Assembly: GCF_029227915.1 (NCBI RefSeq)
Contig: NC_079886.1
Span: 18,700,501 to 18,764,500 of the forward strand
DNA from: Hydractinia symbiolongicarpus
Lineage: Eukaryota > Cnidaria > Hydrozoa > Anthoathecata > Hydractiniidae
Direction: 5' to 3'
DNA: 64,000 nucleotides
Shown here: positions 26,903 to 40,861 of the stretch, piece by piece
How the letters are laid out: each line of letters starts with the position of its first letter
How positions within the stretch are numbered: position 1 is the first letter of the stretch
Notes under the pieces: model-generated
Databases searched by the model: none
The model's input: only the letters and a program-made list of their open reading frames with translations
Told to the model about the DNA's origin: nothing
Translations under genes and position numbers: made by a program

Positions 26903-27424
26903 GTCAAATGCAGATGGTTTCTGAATTTACGATGGGCTAATAGGACTGGCGGGACAGACTTGTGTGACAGAATTTGGAATGTATACTTTTGGTCACCACT
27001 TGGCTTGTGAAAAACTGAAAGTATATTTTCCAAAAATCACTGTTTTGCTTTAATCTAAATTCAGTAAATAGTACGGAATAAACGGTGGCAAAAGTTTAAT
27101 AATTGGGGGAAGGCTTTTAATAATTGAGGGTGTGGAAGCAGAAAATATAAATATTTCAGAGAAACATTTAAAGTTTTTTCAGCTATGACATGCAACTACG
27201 GCGTAACACCGTTCTTGATTCTCTTCTTCAGACTTCCTGCTTTTTGATATGCTGTGTCAATTTAAATAAAAACATTCATTTGACTTACTGCTTCAAAAAA
27301 GCTCAATACATTTCTCAACTCAATGAGATAAATAAGTAGGAGGGGTTTGGCATAAACGCAAAGGGTTTGGAATTAACAATCGATGGCGTGGACGATTATT
27401 CGGTGCGCTAGATCATATTAAATA

Positions 27425-27572
27425 TACGCTTTTTTGTTTTTATAAGAGACATCCTATAAGCAACACGAGGTAAAATATATAAAAAAGAAACAACTTTGAA
27501 CAACATCCAGCCTAGAATGAGAAACTAAAAAGTCTCATCCAAAATTTTATGTTGCTTTTAAAAAAAGCGGTT
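27425..27572. mobile_element. Diverged ATAAGCAACAT-family MITE
   Basis: Left part GCTTTTTTGTTTTTATAAG with CTATAAGCAAC, and inverted right part ATGTTGCTTTTAAAAAAAGC, resemble the better preserved element at 45289-45485. Internal sequence is not conserved enough to align by eye. Confidence 0.45.
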
Positions 27573-28880
27573 TCTTTTTTTGTTTTTTTTTTCATACTAC
27601 TAAATTTTCTGTGGCGTCTTCTTTAATGTGATTGACTTTTATAACAAGCTGAAATGATATACTTGATTTATCAGATTACTTTTTTAAAATAAACAACCAA
27701 ACAAATATAATTGTTTTACACCCTAACGGTTAAACATGGAAGGCCTCCCCTTTTCAGGTGTTCATTATATAAATGTCGTTCAGAAATGATTATTCTTCCT
27801 AAGTGTATGCTATAAGTTTTGATATTTTTGCACCATATAACTGTGCTATAAGCTCAACAACTCTTTCTCCATGAGAATCCCTTTCACAAATTATATAAGT
27901 TTATTTTTAATTGCACCATTTAAAAAAAAAAAAAATAATTATTATCCTTTTTCTTTGCGGTACACCAATATCCCGACAGCGATATCAGAACGTCTGAAAT
28001 GGTTTGTATGGTTTACGAAAATACCAACGTTGTAATCAACTTCAAATAACAAAGCATACATGCTTCTAGTTGTGGCTTGATTATCTTAGGAGATATAAGA
28101 TCGTGCACTAAGATACAATAAACCTGCCTATCGCCAACAGAAAAAAAATTGTGATTGAAAGAGAATGTCGTCTTTAAGGTTAGTGTGGAGAATATAACGA
28201 AATCTTACACCATTACAAACAATGAGTACAGACACTCAAAATCATTGTAGGCGTATACAGGCTATACGGCATTTCTCCATGAGGTTGATAATCAGCGAGA
28301 TGCATTAGGCTGAATACTAGGTTTAAAAAATTGATTAAAATTGCCCGATGCTGAACAGTAGGCTGGGGTTCATAAAGTTTTTCGTATGACTTAATCCATA
28401 CAAATTATAGCCGGACTCTTTTTTTATTTAAAGCTGAATCTTCTGGTCCTATCGAAACACTGTATAATGCGTACTCACAGCTCTGTGACGTACAACCCTT
28501 ACTGCCCCCATATTAGACATATTTCCTGAGATATACAAACCGTGCCGTCCATCTAAAAGGGTTTCTTTGAAGGTTTGTTACACCATGAATAGTGTCTTGA
28601 AGATTGTATATGTACTCAAGTGAGTCATAGAAATATGAAGAGAGATAAACCGAACATTGTAGCAGTGACAAAGTAGCTAGCTAGAAATAAAGTTAGAAAT
28701 ATTCGCAAGTTAACAGGTTCTGATTGAAATTGTTATAGAAAAGAAACAGTTAAACCTGTTGGTTTGAACACACAAGATGGTATGAACATTTACCTCTGCA
28801 AGAAAAAGAGGAACATGAAATAGCCTTCATAAGATGAGTAATATTACGCTGAATAAATGCAATTTTTTTGCCATTATAAC

Positions 28881-29213
28881 TACCGTAAATGCTTAATCAG
28901 GCGCCCACTCTCGCACAAGCGTCCCTCCCGAATAAACGCCCATCCTTTTTTTGTAATTTTTTAATAAGCGCCTCTCTGGAAAAGGTGCTCAGGGCTGTTA
29001 TTTGATTATATTACTAAAGTCAAAGGGGAATTTTATTTGAATATTTTGGAAACTAGAAAAAAAATTTCTTCTTAAAATTATTTAGACTTTTCACAGTTCG
29101 CTATTAAGAACACTTATCATTTTTTATACATACATTTACGCTCAAGAACTCGATTTACTTCCCCTCTAAGCGCCCACCCTAAGCGTCAAAATTTTATTCG
29201 AGCATATGCGGTA
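28881..29213. mobile_element. MITE with TACCG...CGGTA ends
   Basis: The left end TACCGTAAATGCT and the right end in inverse (TACCGCATATGCT) match at 11 of 13 positions, followed on both sides by GCGCCC-type motifs. TA at each border could be a target duplication. No coding capacity in about 330 bases. A related GCGCT-rich segment may lie at about 7020-7220 in a STRAD intron. Confidence 0.55.
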
Positions 29214-31354
29214 TGTATTCTATTTTAGAAATGAATGAGCAACAAATTCTTTTGTTTATTCCATGTATTCTTGCTTCTTTTCTAGATGTTATTGACATTT
29301 GAGACGACTATTCCAAAATTTTATATGGTCGTTTCTAAAAAACCACCAACGTAAAACGTACCACTGATAAAATCCAAAATGAGACACTTCCAATAACAAC
29401 CTCTATATGAAAAAACTGCTTTTTCTACCTGCCTGGGTGAGCGCAAAACTCCAGAAGTAAACCAACTACAACTTCTTTATATGCATATTATAAAAAGCTA
29501 TGCAAATGTATGTTTTCGATACTTTCAAATTTAGCTTCAATAAGTTACAAGGAGGAATCATTTGTGTAATTTAAACAATCTAAATGTCTCAAGAGATAAC
29601 TTCTACTGTAATATCTTTCTTTTTGTTCATCGTTTCTCAAACTTTCAAAGCTTTTTATTGGGTAAAAGTTACTTGATTATATCACCTTCGCTGATTAGTT
29701 TATCCTTTAAAATAATTTGGCATATCGATATATCGATTATACTTTGCCAGCTTTATTTATTAAAGCAAGGTTCTATAAAAATTCTCTGTACAGGGAAAGT
29801 AATACACTTTATTCAAAATATATTTATTTGAGCAAACTGAAGTTCCTAGCTAGCAGCAATGCAACATTTCAACATTTCTTCACCTAAAACAAAGAGAAAA
29901 TGCAGAGTTCACTATTGACTTTCTACTCATTTGCCACCAAGCTAACTACAAGCTTTGTCAAAATATGTTGAGACGAGACAAGAACTTAGATTTACTCATT
30001 TTAAACTCCTCAAGTCTAAACTGTTAAAGTGTGCTAATTATTGCTTACATCAGCATGGCTTTTTTTGAGGACCTACGTGTGTGCAAAAGTAACAACTTTG
30101 CAGCCTGCCGAAACTTTGCCTCAATCTCACCTTACTTACAAACACTTTAGGCTTATTTTCTTCGTGTTTGTCGTTTAATTTCGAGAAAAACCTAGCCTCA
30201 CTGCAAACGTTACTTCACTACCCAATGGATAAAAAAAGTTTCGGGAAAGTGAGTTCAGGGGAATAAAAAATTGCCAAGCTGTCCTCGTGTTATATATTGT
30301 TTATTAAGAGCCGAAAAAAGGCTAAAACTGAATACACATTCCTGCAGATTGTGTGAAAAGAGATAAGGTTGGAGATAAGGTTGTTTCACAGAAAATAAGG
30401 AACAAGATTTCGTTTTGATATAGACGATTTCCGTGCGCCAAAATACTTTGATTTTGCATTGGAAACTATGCACATGCGCACGCATTTTAGTAGGTGGAAA
30501 ATATAAACCACAGGAATTAAAGAAATGCATTTCGAAAATAATTATTCGCATAAATTAGTAAAAATTTTTAAAATTTTAAAAAAATAAGAAGGATATTGTC
30601 ACCAGCCTTTTGCATATTTCTAAAAACAAATAAAAGAAAGTCTTGTCACATAGAACAGAAGAATATCTTTTTACATTTATATTGTTTTGATACAAAATAT
30701 ATATTCTACTACGAAATGTACACACAGAAATATACAACTGTTTATACCTTGATGTCATATGTTTCGCCTACTTTTTAATAGTACGTGTCAAATGACAAAA
30801 ATAAATACTCGCACAAGAAAAGTAATTATCTGAGAAGTGATAAAACAGAAAGATTTTCTTGTCTAGCTTGCGCTGATACCCTAAGTTTGAATTCACAAAA
30901 TCTATGCGCAGTAACTTTTGCGCAGATTTAGTATAGTTAGGGTAGGATATTTCAATGCCCTTCAAGACATGGCAAAAAAATATGTCAATTAACTTATCTA
31001 ATATAATATACATATTTACAAAAACTTTTTCTTTTTTTCAAATATATTAAATAAAGCCTGGGTGTTTTTTGTTTTTTGGCAGATAAACAGCGATTCTTCG
31101 GAACTATAATCACATGCACAATTTTTCACCCAGCCTATTGAAGCATCAGGGACGGAGCTCTCTTTTTTTTGTTTCTTTATAAGCAGCAAAAATTATTTTA
31201 TCACAACATCTTTGCGTGTGGTTCCAAATCACATTACTTTCGCGCCTTTTGTAGCAGCAAGTGTAGCAAATACGATATCGCTGCGCCACGATGTTGGCAA
31301 CCACAGTAGTACATTCTTTTTGAAAGAAATATATCCAATTCTCTTGTCATACTT

Positions 31355-33272
31355 TCACATTATAGAACACTTTGGATTGGGCTTTCCATTAGCTTCTCTT
31401 ATGCGAACATCTTTCGGTATTTTGCTCGCTTGACCAGTCGCTAACAAAGCAGCAACACGAAATATTTTATCAACTTTGACATTGTTTTCGTCTGTTTTGC
31501 AAGAGCACTCGATGTACGCGTGAGCTCCTATCGATTTAGCTACAAGCATTCCCTAAAAAAAAACGCAAATTGCAAATCAAATTCCGTTCTAAGGAAGGAG
31601 AGCGGTGTAAAACAAGAACATCGAAAAATCGTCAAACAGGTGCATCGAATCAATCCGATGCACAACACTGTCTCTCTATAATAAGTACGTGTTTTGTCTG
31701 TCGGTTAAAAGCGTGTCGTGCTAATCACGCATGAAATCTTTACGCTACAAATAACAAATGCATAGTCGCATCGACTTGCTACGGCCAAAGAACTAGTCTA
31801 TTATAGTATTAGGCCGTATTATTCGTGCGTAATAACCAAATGTTGCTACAGAATGCACGAATTTGTTACAGACGCACGAAATTTGACGGCGAATTCCTAT
31901 GGATTTTTTTCTGGGGGTTACAACTAGTTTTTAATAAAGTTCGAAAAATATAGCTTAGTACCTGTGGACAGGCGATTGAATATTTTCCATGAGTGATTTT
32001 TGTTTCCACTTTCAAATCTAACTTGCAACCAACCAGTATGACAGGTTTATCTCCATTACAGCTTCTCACCTCTGGAAGCCACTAAAAATGAAACATAGAA
32101 ACAATACAATTAACAAAGTATATTGACTTTTATTTCCCAGATTGACATAGATGTAAAAAAGGGCATAGGAGGAAGATACAAAAAAAAACATAATCTCTTT
32201 TAAAGGCTGCTGCATTAGATACTTGGTAAGTATAATAAGAAATTCACCAGAATACAGGTGTGCTCTGAATTCAGCAAAGTTAGCTACCTTTTTCTGCACA
32301 TTCTCTAAACTGAGTGGCTTGTCAATATCAAAGCAAATAACGAACGCTGCAACTTCGGTGAAAGATAATGGACGGATGTGGTCAAACTCTGAAGAACCTA
32401 TAAAATGCAATTAAAAATACTATATCAACTAACTGTTACTAACCAAATTCGTGCCCAGAGCTTGTTAAGTTTTTTATAGTTGGGCCGAGGTTAGTTATTG
32501 ACGTTTTTATTGATTTATTGTGTTGTGTGGAAAAAAGATTGTACCTGAAGTGTCCCATATGTTTAACTTGATGTCATTGTTTTGGTCAGAAACGATTTCC
32601 GCTGATCCTGAATCAAACACAGTTGGCACGTAATCCTAAATACGATAGGAGAACAACATTAATAAGTTATATCATCATTATTATTTAGTTTCGTCGTTCT
32701 TTAGTTTTTATTATTATAATTGTTGTTTTTTCAATGTGTTGCTAAAACAAGGCTACGCAGAAACGTACACTTGACACTCAAGGCTAATTTTAAATACTTA
32801 TTTTAAAAAATGTCATATTGGCAGTAAAAACCAATTAGAATTTCAAAGAAATTGGGATAACAAAGACAAATATTGTGGCGGTGAATGGTCTAAAAATAAT
32901 AGCCAGTTGACAGCTCTATAGCTACAGATCTAATCGATATCGATTTAGATTCTGCTTTAAATGACATCACATTTTCAAGTCACGACATGGCTACACTTAC
33001 CTTGACAAAATCAGACTTAAATGATTGTAAAAATAAGCTAGACACACCAAAAATTTCTTATCTCGGAAAACCACTATACATAAAAACCCTTCTCTTACTT
33101 TTGAAACATATTTCGTTTCCAGTGTAATTTATACATTTTTTTTTGAAACAGATTATCTCACCTCGGAAAAGGTTCTCCTTGTGTGTCTTCTGAGTAAGGA
33201 CGATTTTCCACACTTTGAATCGCCCAACAAAACAATTTTATGAGGTTTACTCTCTACTATTTCTTCTCTCAT
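31355..33272 (-). CDS. Rnd-like Rho-family small GTPase
   Basis: Exons 33272-33162, 32635-32545, 32397-32288, 32081-31962 and 31552-31355 join in phase to 209 residues ending in TGA. G1 is GDSKCGKSS (17-25), switch I region DYVPTVFDSGS (38-48), G3 WDTSGSSEFD (64-73), G4 LVGCKLDL (120-127), G5 region ECSCKT, and the C terminus is a CAAX box CSIM (206-209), predicted to be prenylated; Met at the last position favours farnesyl. Rho character comes from DYVPTVFD and LVGCKLDL. The P-loop GDSxCGK, DTSGS in place of DTAGQ (catalytic Gln replaced by Ser69) and a farnesyl-type tail are those of vertebrate Rnd proteins, which stay GTP-bound and antagonise RhoA. Between G4 and the helix before G5 it looks several residues shorter than RhoA. 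Likely membrane-bound and GTPase-deficient. Strict Rnd orthology is uncertain. An AG lies two bases before the ATG. Confidence 0.92.
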
Positions 33273-33817
33273 GACTAATGAAATCAATTTGAAAGCTGGC
33301 TTTTATAATGTGTGATCAATTTGTGATTGGTAATCAAAGTTGTGACGTCACGATCAACAACAAATCAGAAATTAGATTTTTTTTGCTTAATTATTCAGCT
33401 ATGGAATAAAAATAATTAAGTTATTAATAGATAAATAAATAAACAATGCTCTCCTACGTAATTTTTTTCTAATCATTACAAGCAATCTTAACAAAAAACT
33501 CGACGACGGAGAACATATCGTAAGAGCAGGAAATAGGGTGTGTGTTTGATCGTATGCCTACATGACGCTGCAGTCAAATACTTGCGTAAAACCTGCACAA
33601 ACAATAGACCGCCACGCAGTTAAGACGCCATATTTGTTCTGCTGGATAACGTCAATGTAACGTTGCACGAATTTTTAACCTCGATCCTAAGATCTGTTGT
33701 CTTTTTTTGGTTTAATACCATCCCATCCTAAAACCGAAGTACTGAAGTATTTATGCCGCAAAGAAGCCCTTCTAATCAGTCTGTCGCGCTTAAAGAGTTA
33801 TTTAATGATCCTTCTTG

Positions 33818-33861
33818 AAAGAAAACCCCACCATCTGGCAAAAGATGATGGGGTTTTCTTT
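33818..33861. repeat. Near-perfect hairpin, 18-bp arms
   Basis: Arms 33818-33835 and 33844-33861 are inverse complements with one mismatch around an 8-base loop; the core is GAAAACCCCA / TGGGGTTTTC. It lies about 550 bases upstream of the Rnd-like start codon. It does not match the histone 3' stem-loop. Possibly a fold-back element. Confidence 0.75.
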
Positions 33862-36800
33862 TTTAAAAAAATTACATTTTTATGAGTGCAATCCACAAAC
33901 ATATTGGCAAATGCGTTCGCACTTATCTAACCATAACGACTGAAATATATTGTTATTGTTTTTCTTTTAAATGAGCTCTCTGTTGCAGAGATGTTTTGTG
34001 CGACAAAAACAGAGATAAGAAACAAACAATACTTTTTCGTTTCATAACAAATAAAAATTAATATCAATTTATTTGTTTTTATTATGTAATACCACCCACT
34101 AACACCCACTAACACCCACTTTAGTACCATCATTCTACTATGAAATGCAAGTTTTCTAGAAATATGTGACTGAAAGTATAAGTATTGCCTACACTAACTA
34201 GTAAACTGGTGACGAAATTGCACTAGTGAAACTAAAAATGACAGGGAAACTTTTAAAATACATTTCAGAGTTGTATTGACACGTTTGTATCATTTACGAG
34301 CATTTTAAATCAACTGAAATGTCAATGTATAAAGTGTGGAGAGTAATTCTATTTTTGCGTTTATATATATAAATATACATATACATATATATTTAGATAT
34401 ATATTTAGATATATATACATATATACTTGTTACCTTATGTATACCCCAACTTATTATCTTTCATTTATCTTTGACAGACAGGTTTTAGTAAATCGTCGAA
34501 AAATGAACGTTAAAGGAGGTGCAGTGGTCACTCTTGCTTGATAATAAAATCTGATGTTTATACCACATAATTAAGGTAACGGTCCAAACTGTAATAATTT
34601 AAAAGTCATTTGTGTAATCAACAAAATAGTTTTAATTATTGCTTCAATTTGACTTCTTACATGACCAAAGCTATGCTACGACGAAATCATTCACTTGCAT
34701 AAAGTTAAGGAAGTTCGTTACTTCCAATGTTTTTGTATCTACGGTATGACCTATTCATCTCTACGATAACAAACAATATCAGGAATTAAGTAAGTTATCT
34801 TCAATGAAGATTGCTGATTGTTTTAATTACACATAGCTAGTGTGACATTAAAGAAATTTTAATTTTACGTAACTGTTTTTGTTAGAAATAACCTTAAAGC
34901 AAAACAGGATAGAATTTTAATTGGATGCTTATAGTTGCATGTACAAAATTAAAGTGTAGCTAGGCCTAAAATTTAACCAATGAAAAGCCTAAAAAGGATA
35001 CGTAATAGAGTTCTATCTATGGTAAACATGAAAGTTAACTTCTTTTTTTAATTTAAACACTTGCCACGGAAGTGTATATAAATTTTGGCATTGTGTGTGT
35101 ACAAAAAATATTGTGATGAACAATTCTTATTTGAAGTAAATAACAACGTTCAAAAAACAGAGTTTTTAAAATAAAAATTATCTACGAAATATTTAGCTTT
35201 CAAACCCCCCTACTTCTATCAATTCCAAAAGATAATTTATTAAGTAAACCAAGATTTATATATAGTAAATATAAAAATAACAAACAATAACAGCCATTGT
35301 AGTAAAAATTTAATGTAAAGCATCATTCTGTTCTTCAAAGCCATACAATAAAACTTTACTTCTCTTTTATGTTAGAGCACCTCCTCACGAGCCATCACAC
35401 GTGAAAACAGAAAACCACTTTCAATGAAAACACACCACAAATTTATATCAATATCAAAAATATTACTTCTCTCTTAACCAAATCTTTCTGATTATTCTTT
35501 CTGACAACAGCTATTGTTCATATCTGTGTCACGTGAGTCCCGTGTTGCTAATTACCCGTCAACAGCATGGCTTTAGTGAACTTTATGGTTAATCGAATTG
35601 TCTGTAACGCAATATTCAATTAGTCATAGGGTTGGTTTCTACAAACGATGGCATAAATTCCATCATTGTGATTTGATCATGCCAACCATTATATAAAAAC
35701 GCGCCAGACCACGTTTTCAATTTGGAAACCACGTTTTTTGGGACGGCTTATTTTTTTCCAGCAAGAAAATTCATTTTGTGTGGTCAAGAGATTTGTTACT
35801 TCAAAATTGTGTAATTAGTTTTACACCTCTGATGTGATATTTTTAACACTTTTTTTTGTCCTATGGGAAATGAAGCTATTCCAAATATTAGAAAATTTTC
35901 AATAACAAAAAAAATCAAATGAAGTTTAATGGCATATTGGACTTGAACATTTTCGCTGGAGATTGCGGATGTAAAGTGTCTAAATATAGTACAACACTAA
36001 ATCTCCGTTTGTGGGTTTTTATAAGAACAAAGATATATAAGAATAAACAGCTCACGGCGTTAAAGTTTGAGAGGATAAGTAAGGATAAGTTTTGATTGAC
36101 ACAAAACAATTTCTTTTTTTTTAAAGTTAAAAGTTATATTTTTTTGAAGTAAAATGATAAAATGTGTAGTATTGCCTTAAAACTTTTATTTTTAAGAATT
36201 TTTCATGTAATCTAATGACGCTAATAATTCCAGAGTCTTACATAAAAAACGTATAAACAAAAACAAAATCTTTAAACCAAAGAAACCAGCTTCACTGAAA
36301 TTATTTCTGATGACATCACTAATTATGTGTCTGAGAACAATTCACGTGACAATACACATAATTAGCATTGTTAATATCGTAATTATGCTGAGAACATGCC
36401 TCATTCGGATTAATATTTCGCATTACTCATTTCGTTACTAAAAATAAAACACCAACCAAATTCCATATCATGTTATACTTAACGAGTCGATGTGTGTTCC
36501 CTTTGAATGCTATGGCAATATAATTATGCTAATCAAAATCTTGTCAAAATAATACCTTTTTTTCTTCCTTTGTTTTTATCGTGAATGTAAAGATATAATA
36601 CTAACCTGGTGATGATACTGGGTGCATGCATCTGGCAGGACTAGTAAGAGTGTCTCGCTGACAACAGACATTGAAAGCTCCTCCCTCAGCCTTGATTTGG
36701 TGTACTAACTTATGGTTTATTTAACGTCGTAACGTTGACAATTTAACCCTTTTTATATTGGTCTTGGTGGTATCAAACCTCCTTGAGGTGTGGTTTTAAC

Positions 36801-39800
36801 CACGTCAAAAAACTTTTGGATAGCTTAAGCCATGTTGATGAAACTTGACAGGAATGTAGCATAGCATAAAAAGAAATTGATTGGTGGAGATAAAAATTTG
36901 ATGACTCATGATATAACTCATTTTTTCTGAGTAAAAACAATGGAACCTCGTTGAATAACACGGTTGCCATGGGAACTACAAAGATTTCAAAAAGTTTTCC
37001 AAAAAAATTGCCAAAGGGAAAAAAAATAAACGTCACTAAGTTTAGCACTATTCGAGCAGTGTGTTAGGAAGAACTGAGTTGTTATGGAATCCCCCAGGTT
37101 TAAAAGGGCAAATAGTGAAGAGCCAGGGGTTTGAATCTCATCCGTGCAGGAATAGTAATAATACTTGTTAGGCTACAATTCATTTGTTTTAATTTCATCT
37201 TGTTAAGAGATCTAAAGTTTTTTAAGATAACATAAATTATATTCTATTAAACGTAAAACTAAAAAAATACTCACATGAGCCAGCTTGATACTTTTTTTTA
37301 CAAATCCTTGTGACTTGTGAGCATTTTAAAATTATCTTATGTAATCATTCTTTCTAAATGAGTGAAGCATGATTTTCCCTATGATTTTGTTTTTTAAGAT
37401 GATGTTTTTGTTTTTCTGCAAAGTCAGCAACTTTTGACACCCACTTAAAAGGAGTAGTAGCTACGCATCCAACATCTTTTTGATGACGTGTGTACATATC
37501 TGTATTTACAATTTTGCTTGTGATGAAAAATTTATCTTATGGTAGGCGAATTTAATTGCAAAAAAAATTTAGAACAGTGTAGATGAAAATCTAGTGATAA
37601 TCCCTCTTGCACAATCCTTCACTAAAAGATGGAGACAATGGTATTTTTTAGCCATTTTGAAAAGTTGCCGAAGGCAACTAATCGCGAATTCTCCACAGCC
37701 AGTACAGTGCGAAAGTACTATTTTTACAGATGCATGACTTTAATAGAGACTTAGTGTTTATTAGAGCATTTTCGGTATAACTTTAAATCAGTAAAAGTTG
37801 ACGCAAAATTGAGACAGCAAAAAAGAAGTGTTTATAAAGTGCTACATCAAAATAAAATATGATGAAGCATTACACGTGCCGCCATTTGCGGTTACATCAA
37901 GTTGTCGTAATGTCATGTGATAATTTAACAACATAAAACCAATTTTCCTCCAGCAGCAGATGCATTAGGTAAATCAATTTCATCATCTTATTGGTCATGT
38001 GAGTACAACTTGATTTGAAAAGAATTTCCTGTATTATTTTTTTACGAGGGAAATTAAGGTTTTTTTTACGTGGATTACGTAATCCTAATAAAATTTTCAA
38101 TTTCACAGAATCAAACAGATGGCCAAATTTTTTCCCTTCGTTGATAATTTGAAACCAATAACTTTGTCCATTTGCAACTTTTTAAGTAATGGTTCCACCG
38201 GCTGGTGGATTAATAAGTAGAAACGTATTGAAACACCTTTGGCGCTTTTTCAAAATTTCTAACACGTGTTATATTTTAAAATTTCAGTAAAACGCAAACT
38301 TTTAATATTCTCTATCCAGACTCCAGTTTTCTTCACAGTTTAGACGCTGTGTTTTGCTAATTTAGAAGTCCAAACATTTTTTAGACGATTTATAAATAGA
38401 AAATTGGATGACCAAGTATTTTTTGTTGATCTCTAAGAGAATCAACCTTCTTAAATACAACGTTGCGTACAGCTTGTAATATTTTTAATTTGTTCTATAA
38501 TTTTTATCGACGCTTCAGATGGCCATTCCACTAGTATTCATATATAGTATAACCTTTTAAAACGTGTATTTGACGTGTGTTTGACGTGGCGTCATCGTAA
38601 GAAAGTGCCGGAAAAAATACATCCATAGCAACTAAAAAAAGCATTGAACATGTAGTGAACTTTCTATATTACATTTCAATTTTACGAATTAAATTATGTC
38701 CCTCCTTTTTTAGAAACTCATAAAACCCTTCAATATAAGGAACTCTTATATCTATAACCTTTACGGACACTACTTGTAACTTTAGGGTTCCTTACATTGC
38801 GTACAAGATTTTTCTAACAGGGCTGGCCATTATTTCTCCATAGTTCTATTGTTTTTGACCAGAAACAAGGTAGTTTCACGTTTAAAAAAAACAACTTAGG
38901 CAGGTACACATAAAATCGTTAAATTTAGCATGTACCATTTACTGACACGTGTCATGTAAGCGTGACACGAAACAAGTTGCGAAAAAAAAAACAATGCGTG
39001 GGAGAGTAAGAGAGAGTAAAAGGATAGCATTACGTCATGTCATCAATGACAAAGTATCCTGACAAATTATTTTACTATATTGATATTTCTTCCCTTAATA
39101 TCTGAAAATGAAAATGATAATTTTCTTACCAGAGTACAAACTGCAAATTAAACTTTTTCTTGTGTCTTATTTCTGTTGAGTAAACGGTACTTTAGCGTTC
39201 ACAAGTAAAGCCTCATATAATACCCTTTAAAATACCGAAGCATTAGTCACAAACGCGTCCGGTTAATTATAATACAGCAATCTTTGCACGTAAGATCTAA
39301 AATAATTATCTCCAGTCGTTCTTTATATATCTCTTTAAACACATTCTCTATGTTTTGATAATAAATCATTTGTTCGTCCCATATTTTCCCACCATTACAT
39401 CAAATGAATATATCGAAAGGACATTGGGAAATGCTATAGTATTGACCATACACAATTCTTTCATACAACAATCTCCTGAATTAGTTGAAAGAAAGAAATT
39501 AATTATTAGAAGTATTCGAACTGGAGAGGAGTGCTCCTTTAACTGCGTGCGCTAGACAATATTGACACAAGAAAAATGATCTTTTATTTGTTCATGCCAT
39601 TGTAATGGTGAGAAAAGGGAATATCGTATTGTCAGTTTTAAGCTTGTGCTGTTGCGATACAAAATAGTTTTAACAAGTTTTTGACAACTTCGTGACGTTT
39701 GTGCGAATCTAAAAGCGTGCGGATGAAAAATTTAACACTCGTCAACTTCCTATATTTCTGTCCAGATGTAATGTGTCGCACATTATTGCTGATGTCAGCT

Positions 39801-40787
39801 TAAAGATTTTAATTTTAGCAATTTTATTCAAACTGAAATTAGGTCTTCAGAACATTGCTTTTATACGAAGAATTGTGATTCTTAATTTAAGATCTTCAAT
39901 ATACATGAATATTAGCTATATATTAGTATTATGTATTATGCATTATATACCATTTGAAATTAAATGTATGGTGATCTACAGGAACCCAAAAGACTTTGGA
40001 CGTGGTTCTGTAGTTCTTAAAGTGTTCTTAAATTTCACGATTTCCATCATCTTATGGAAGATTCTTTATGAATAACACACAGTATTTTATTGTATCGTGC
40101 GATTTGAGAATAAATATTTTAAAGTAGATACCAAACGTAAACAGTTCTCTGCTTTACGCTAAAAACGTGTATACGAGATCTAGTTGAAATCACGCGTCAA
40201 GTTGCTTCAACAGAGCCACTTTTTGTGTATACAACCAAATCCATTGAAATATGATATTATATCTTTCTTTCGTTGTTGTTTTTTTCTTATATATAAACTA
40301 GTTTAATTTCTTAAAACAAAAAATTTATGGCGAAAAGCTGGTTTTTCAGTTTCCTAAAGGTAAAAAAAAACTAGAACAAGTGTCTCTTTAAATTCGAGCG
40401 CCATTAAGCTTTCATATTATCATGGATTTCACCAGTATTGGATTTCGATAAAATGACACCCTTGTTGTCCATAAAAAAAATTCGAAGTTGTTGTGTCCAA
40501 AAATACTGACATCAAATTCTTTACGTTTTGCCCTCCATAAAAAAATTACTTTTATGAATATAAAGCCTATGAAGTCGTAAGGTTAACTATCACGTACCTA
40601 ACAGCATCCTCGAATCATCTCACCATCACATAAGTTTTTCTTGTCATAAAAAATTCTCACGTTCAGGTATAAAGCTCTTTTTTATAAATAATATCTATTT
40701 TTATAAACTGCAGCGCTATATAAAGCTACCACTTTTTCTTATTAAAAATCAAATAAAAGATTGAGCAGAAGATAATTAAAGCTATAC

Positions 40788-40861
40788 CTTGACACCTCCG
40801 TGTCATAGTGGTGGATTATAAAAGACTCTTCACCGTAGATGTTATTTTCCAATGTCTCCAG
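40788..40861 (-). other. Orphan exon-like segment
   Basis: Flanked by CAAG on the 5' side and GTATAG on the 3' side, this 74-base segment encodes LETLENNIYGEESFIIHHYD then TEVS. It could join in phase to a possible first exon with ATG at 44867 (MELDELSE, using the donor GAG|GTAACG), about 4 kb upstream. The L-x-x-LE-x-x-IY-x-x-E-x-S pattern faintly recalls the coiled-coil of Eaf6/MEAF6 proteins. The match is short and no following exon was found, so identity is left open. Confidence 0.25.

Larger units (their letters stand above)
23255..31354. other. Long intergenic stretch, no firm gene
   Basis: About 8 kb upstream of the patatin gene. It probably contains that gene's promoter and any 5' UTR exons, but none could be fixed. 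Transposon relics are listed separately (24736-24846, 26787-26902, 27425-27572, 28881-29213). Minus-strand open stretches at 26039-26436 are discussed as a weak candidate gene. Segments 25345-25425 and 30465-30535 resemble each other (ATGCACATGC followed by GAAAAT and AATTAAAG), suggesting another dispersed repeat. The remainder shows nothing I can name. Confidence 0.55.

Noticed and set aside
39773-40075. 100-codon hydrophobic plus-strand open frame
   Set aside because: Ile/Leu-rich composition is expected from AT-rich DNA; no motif, neighbour exon or conserved feature.
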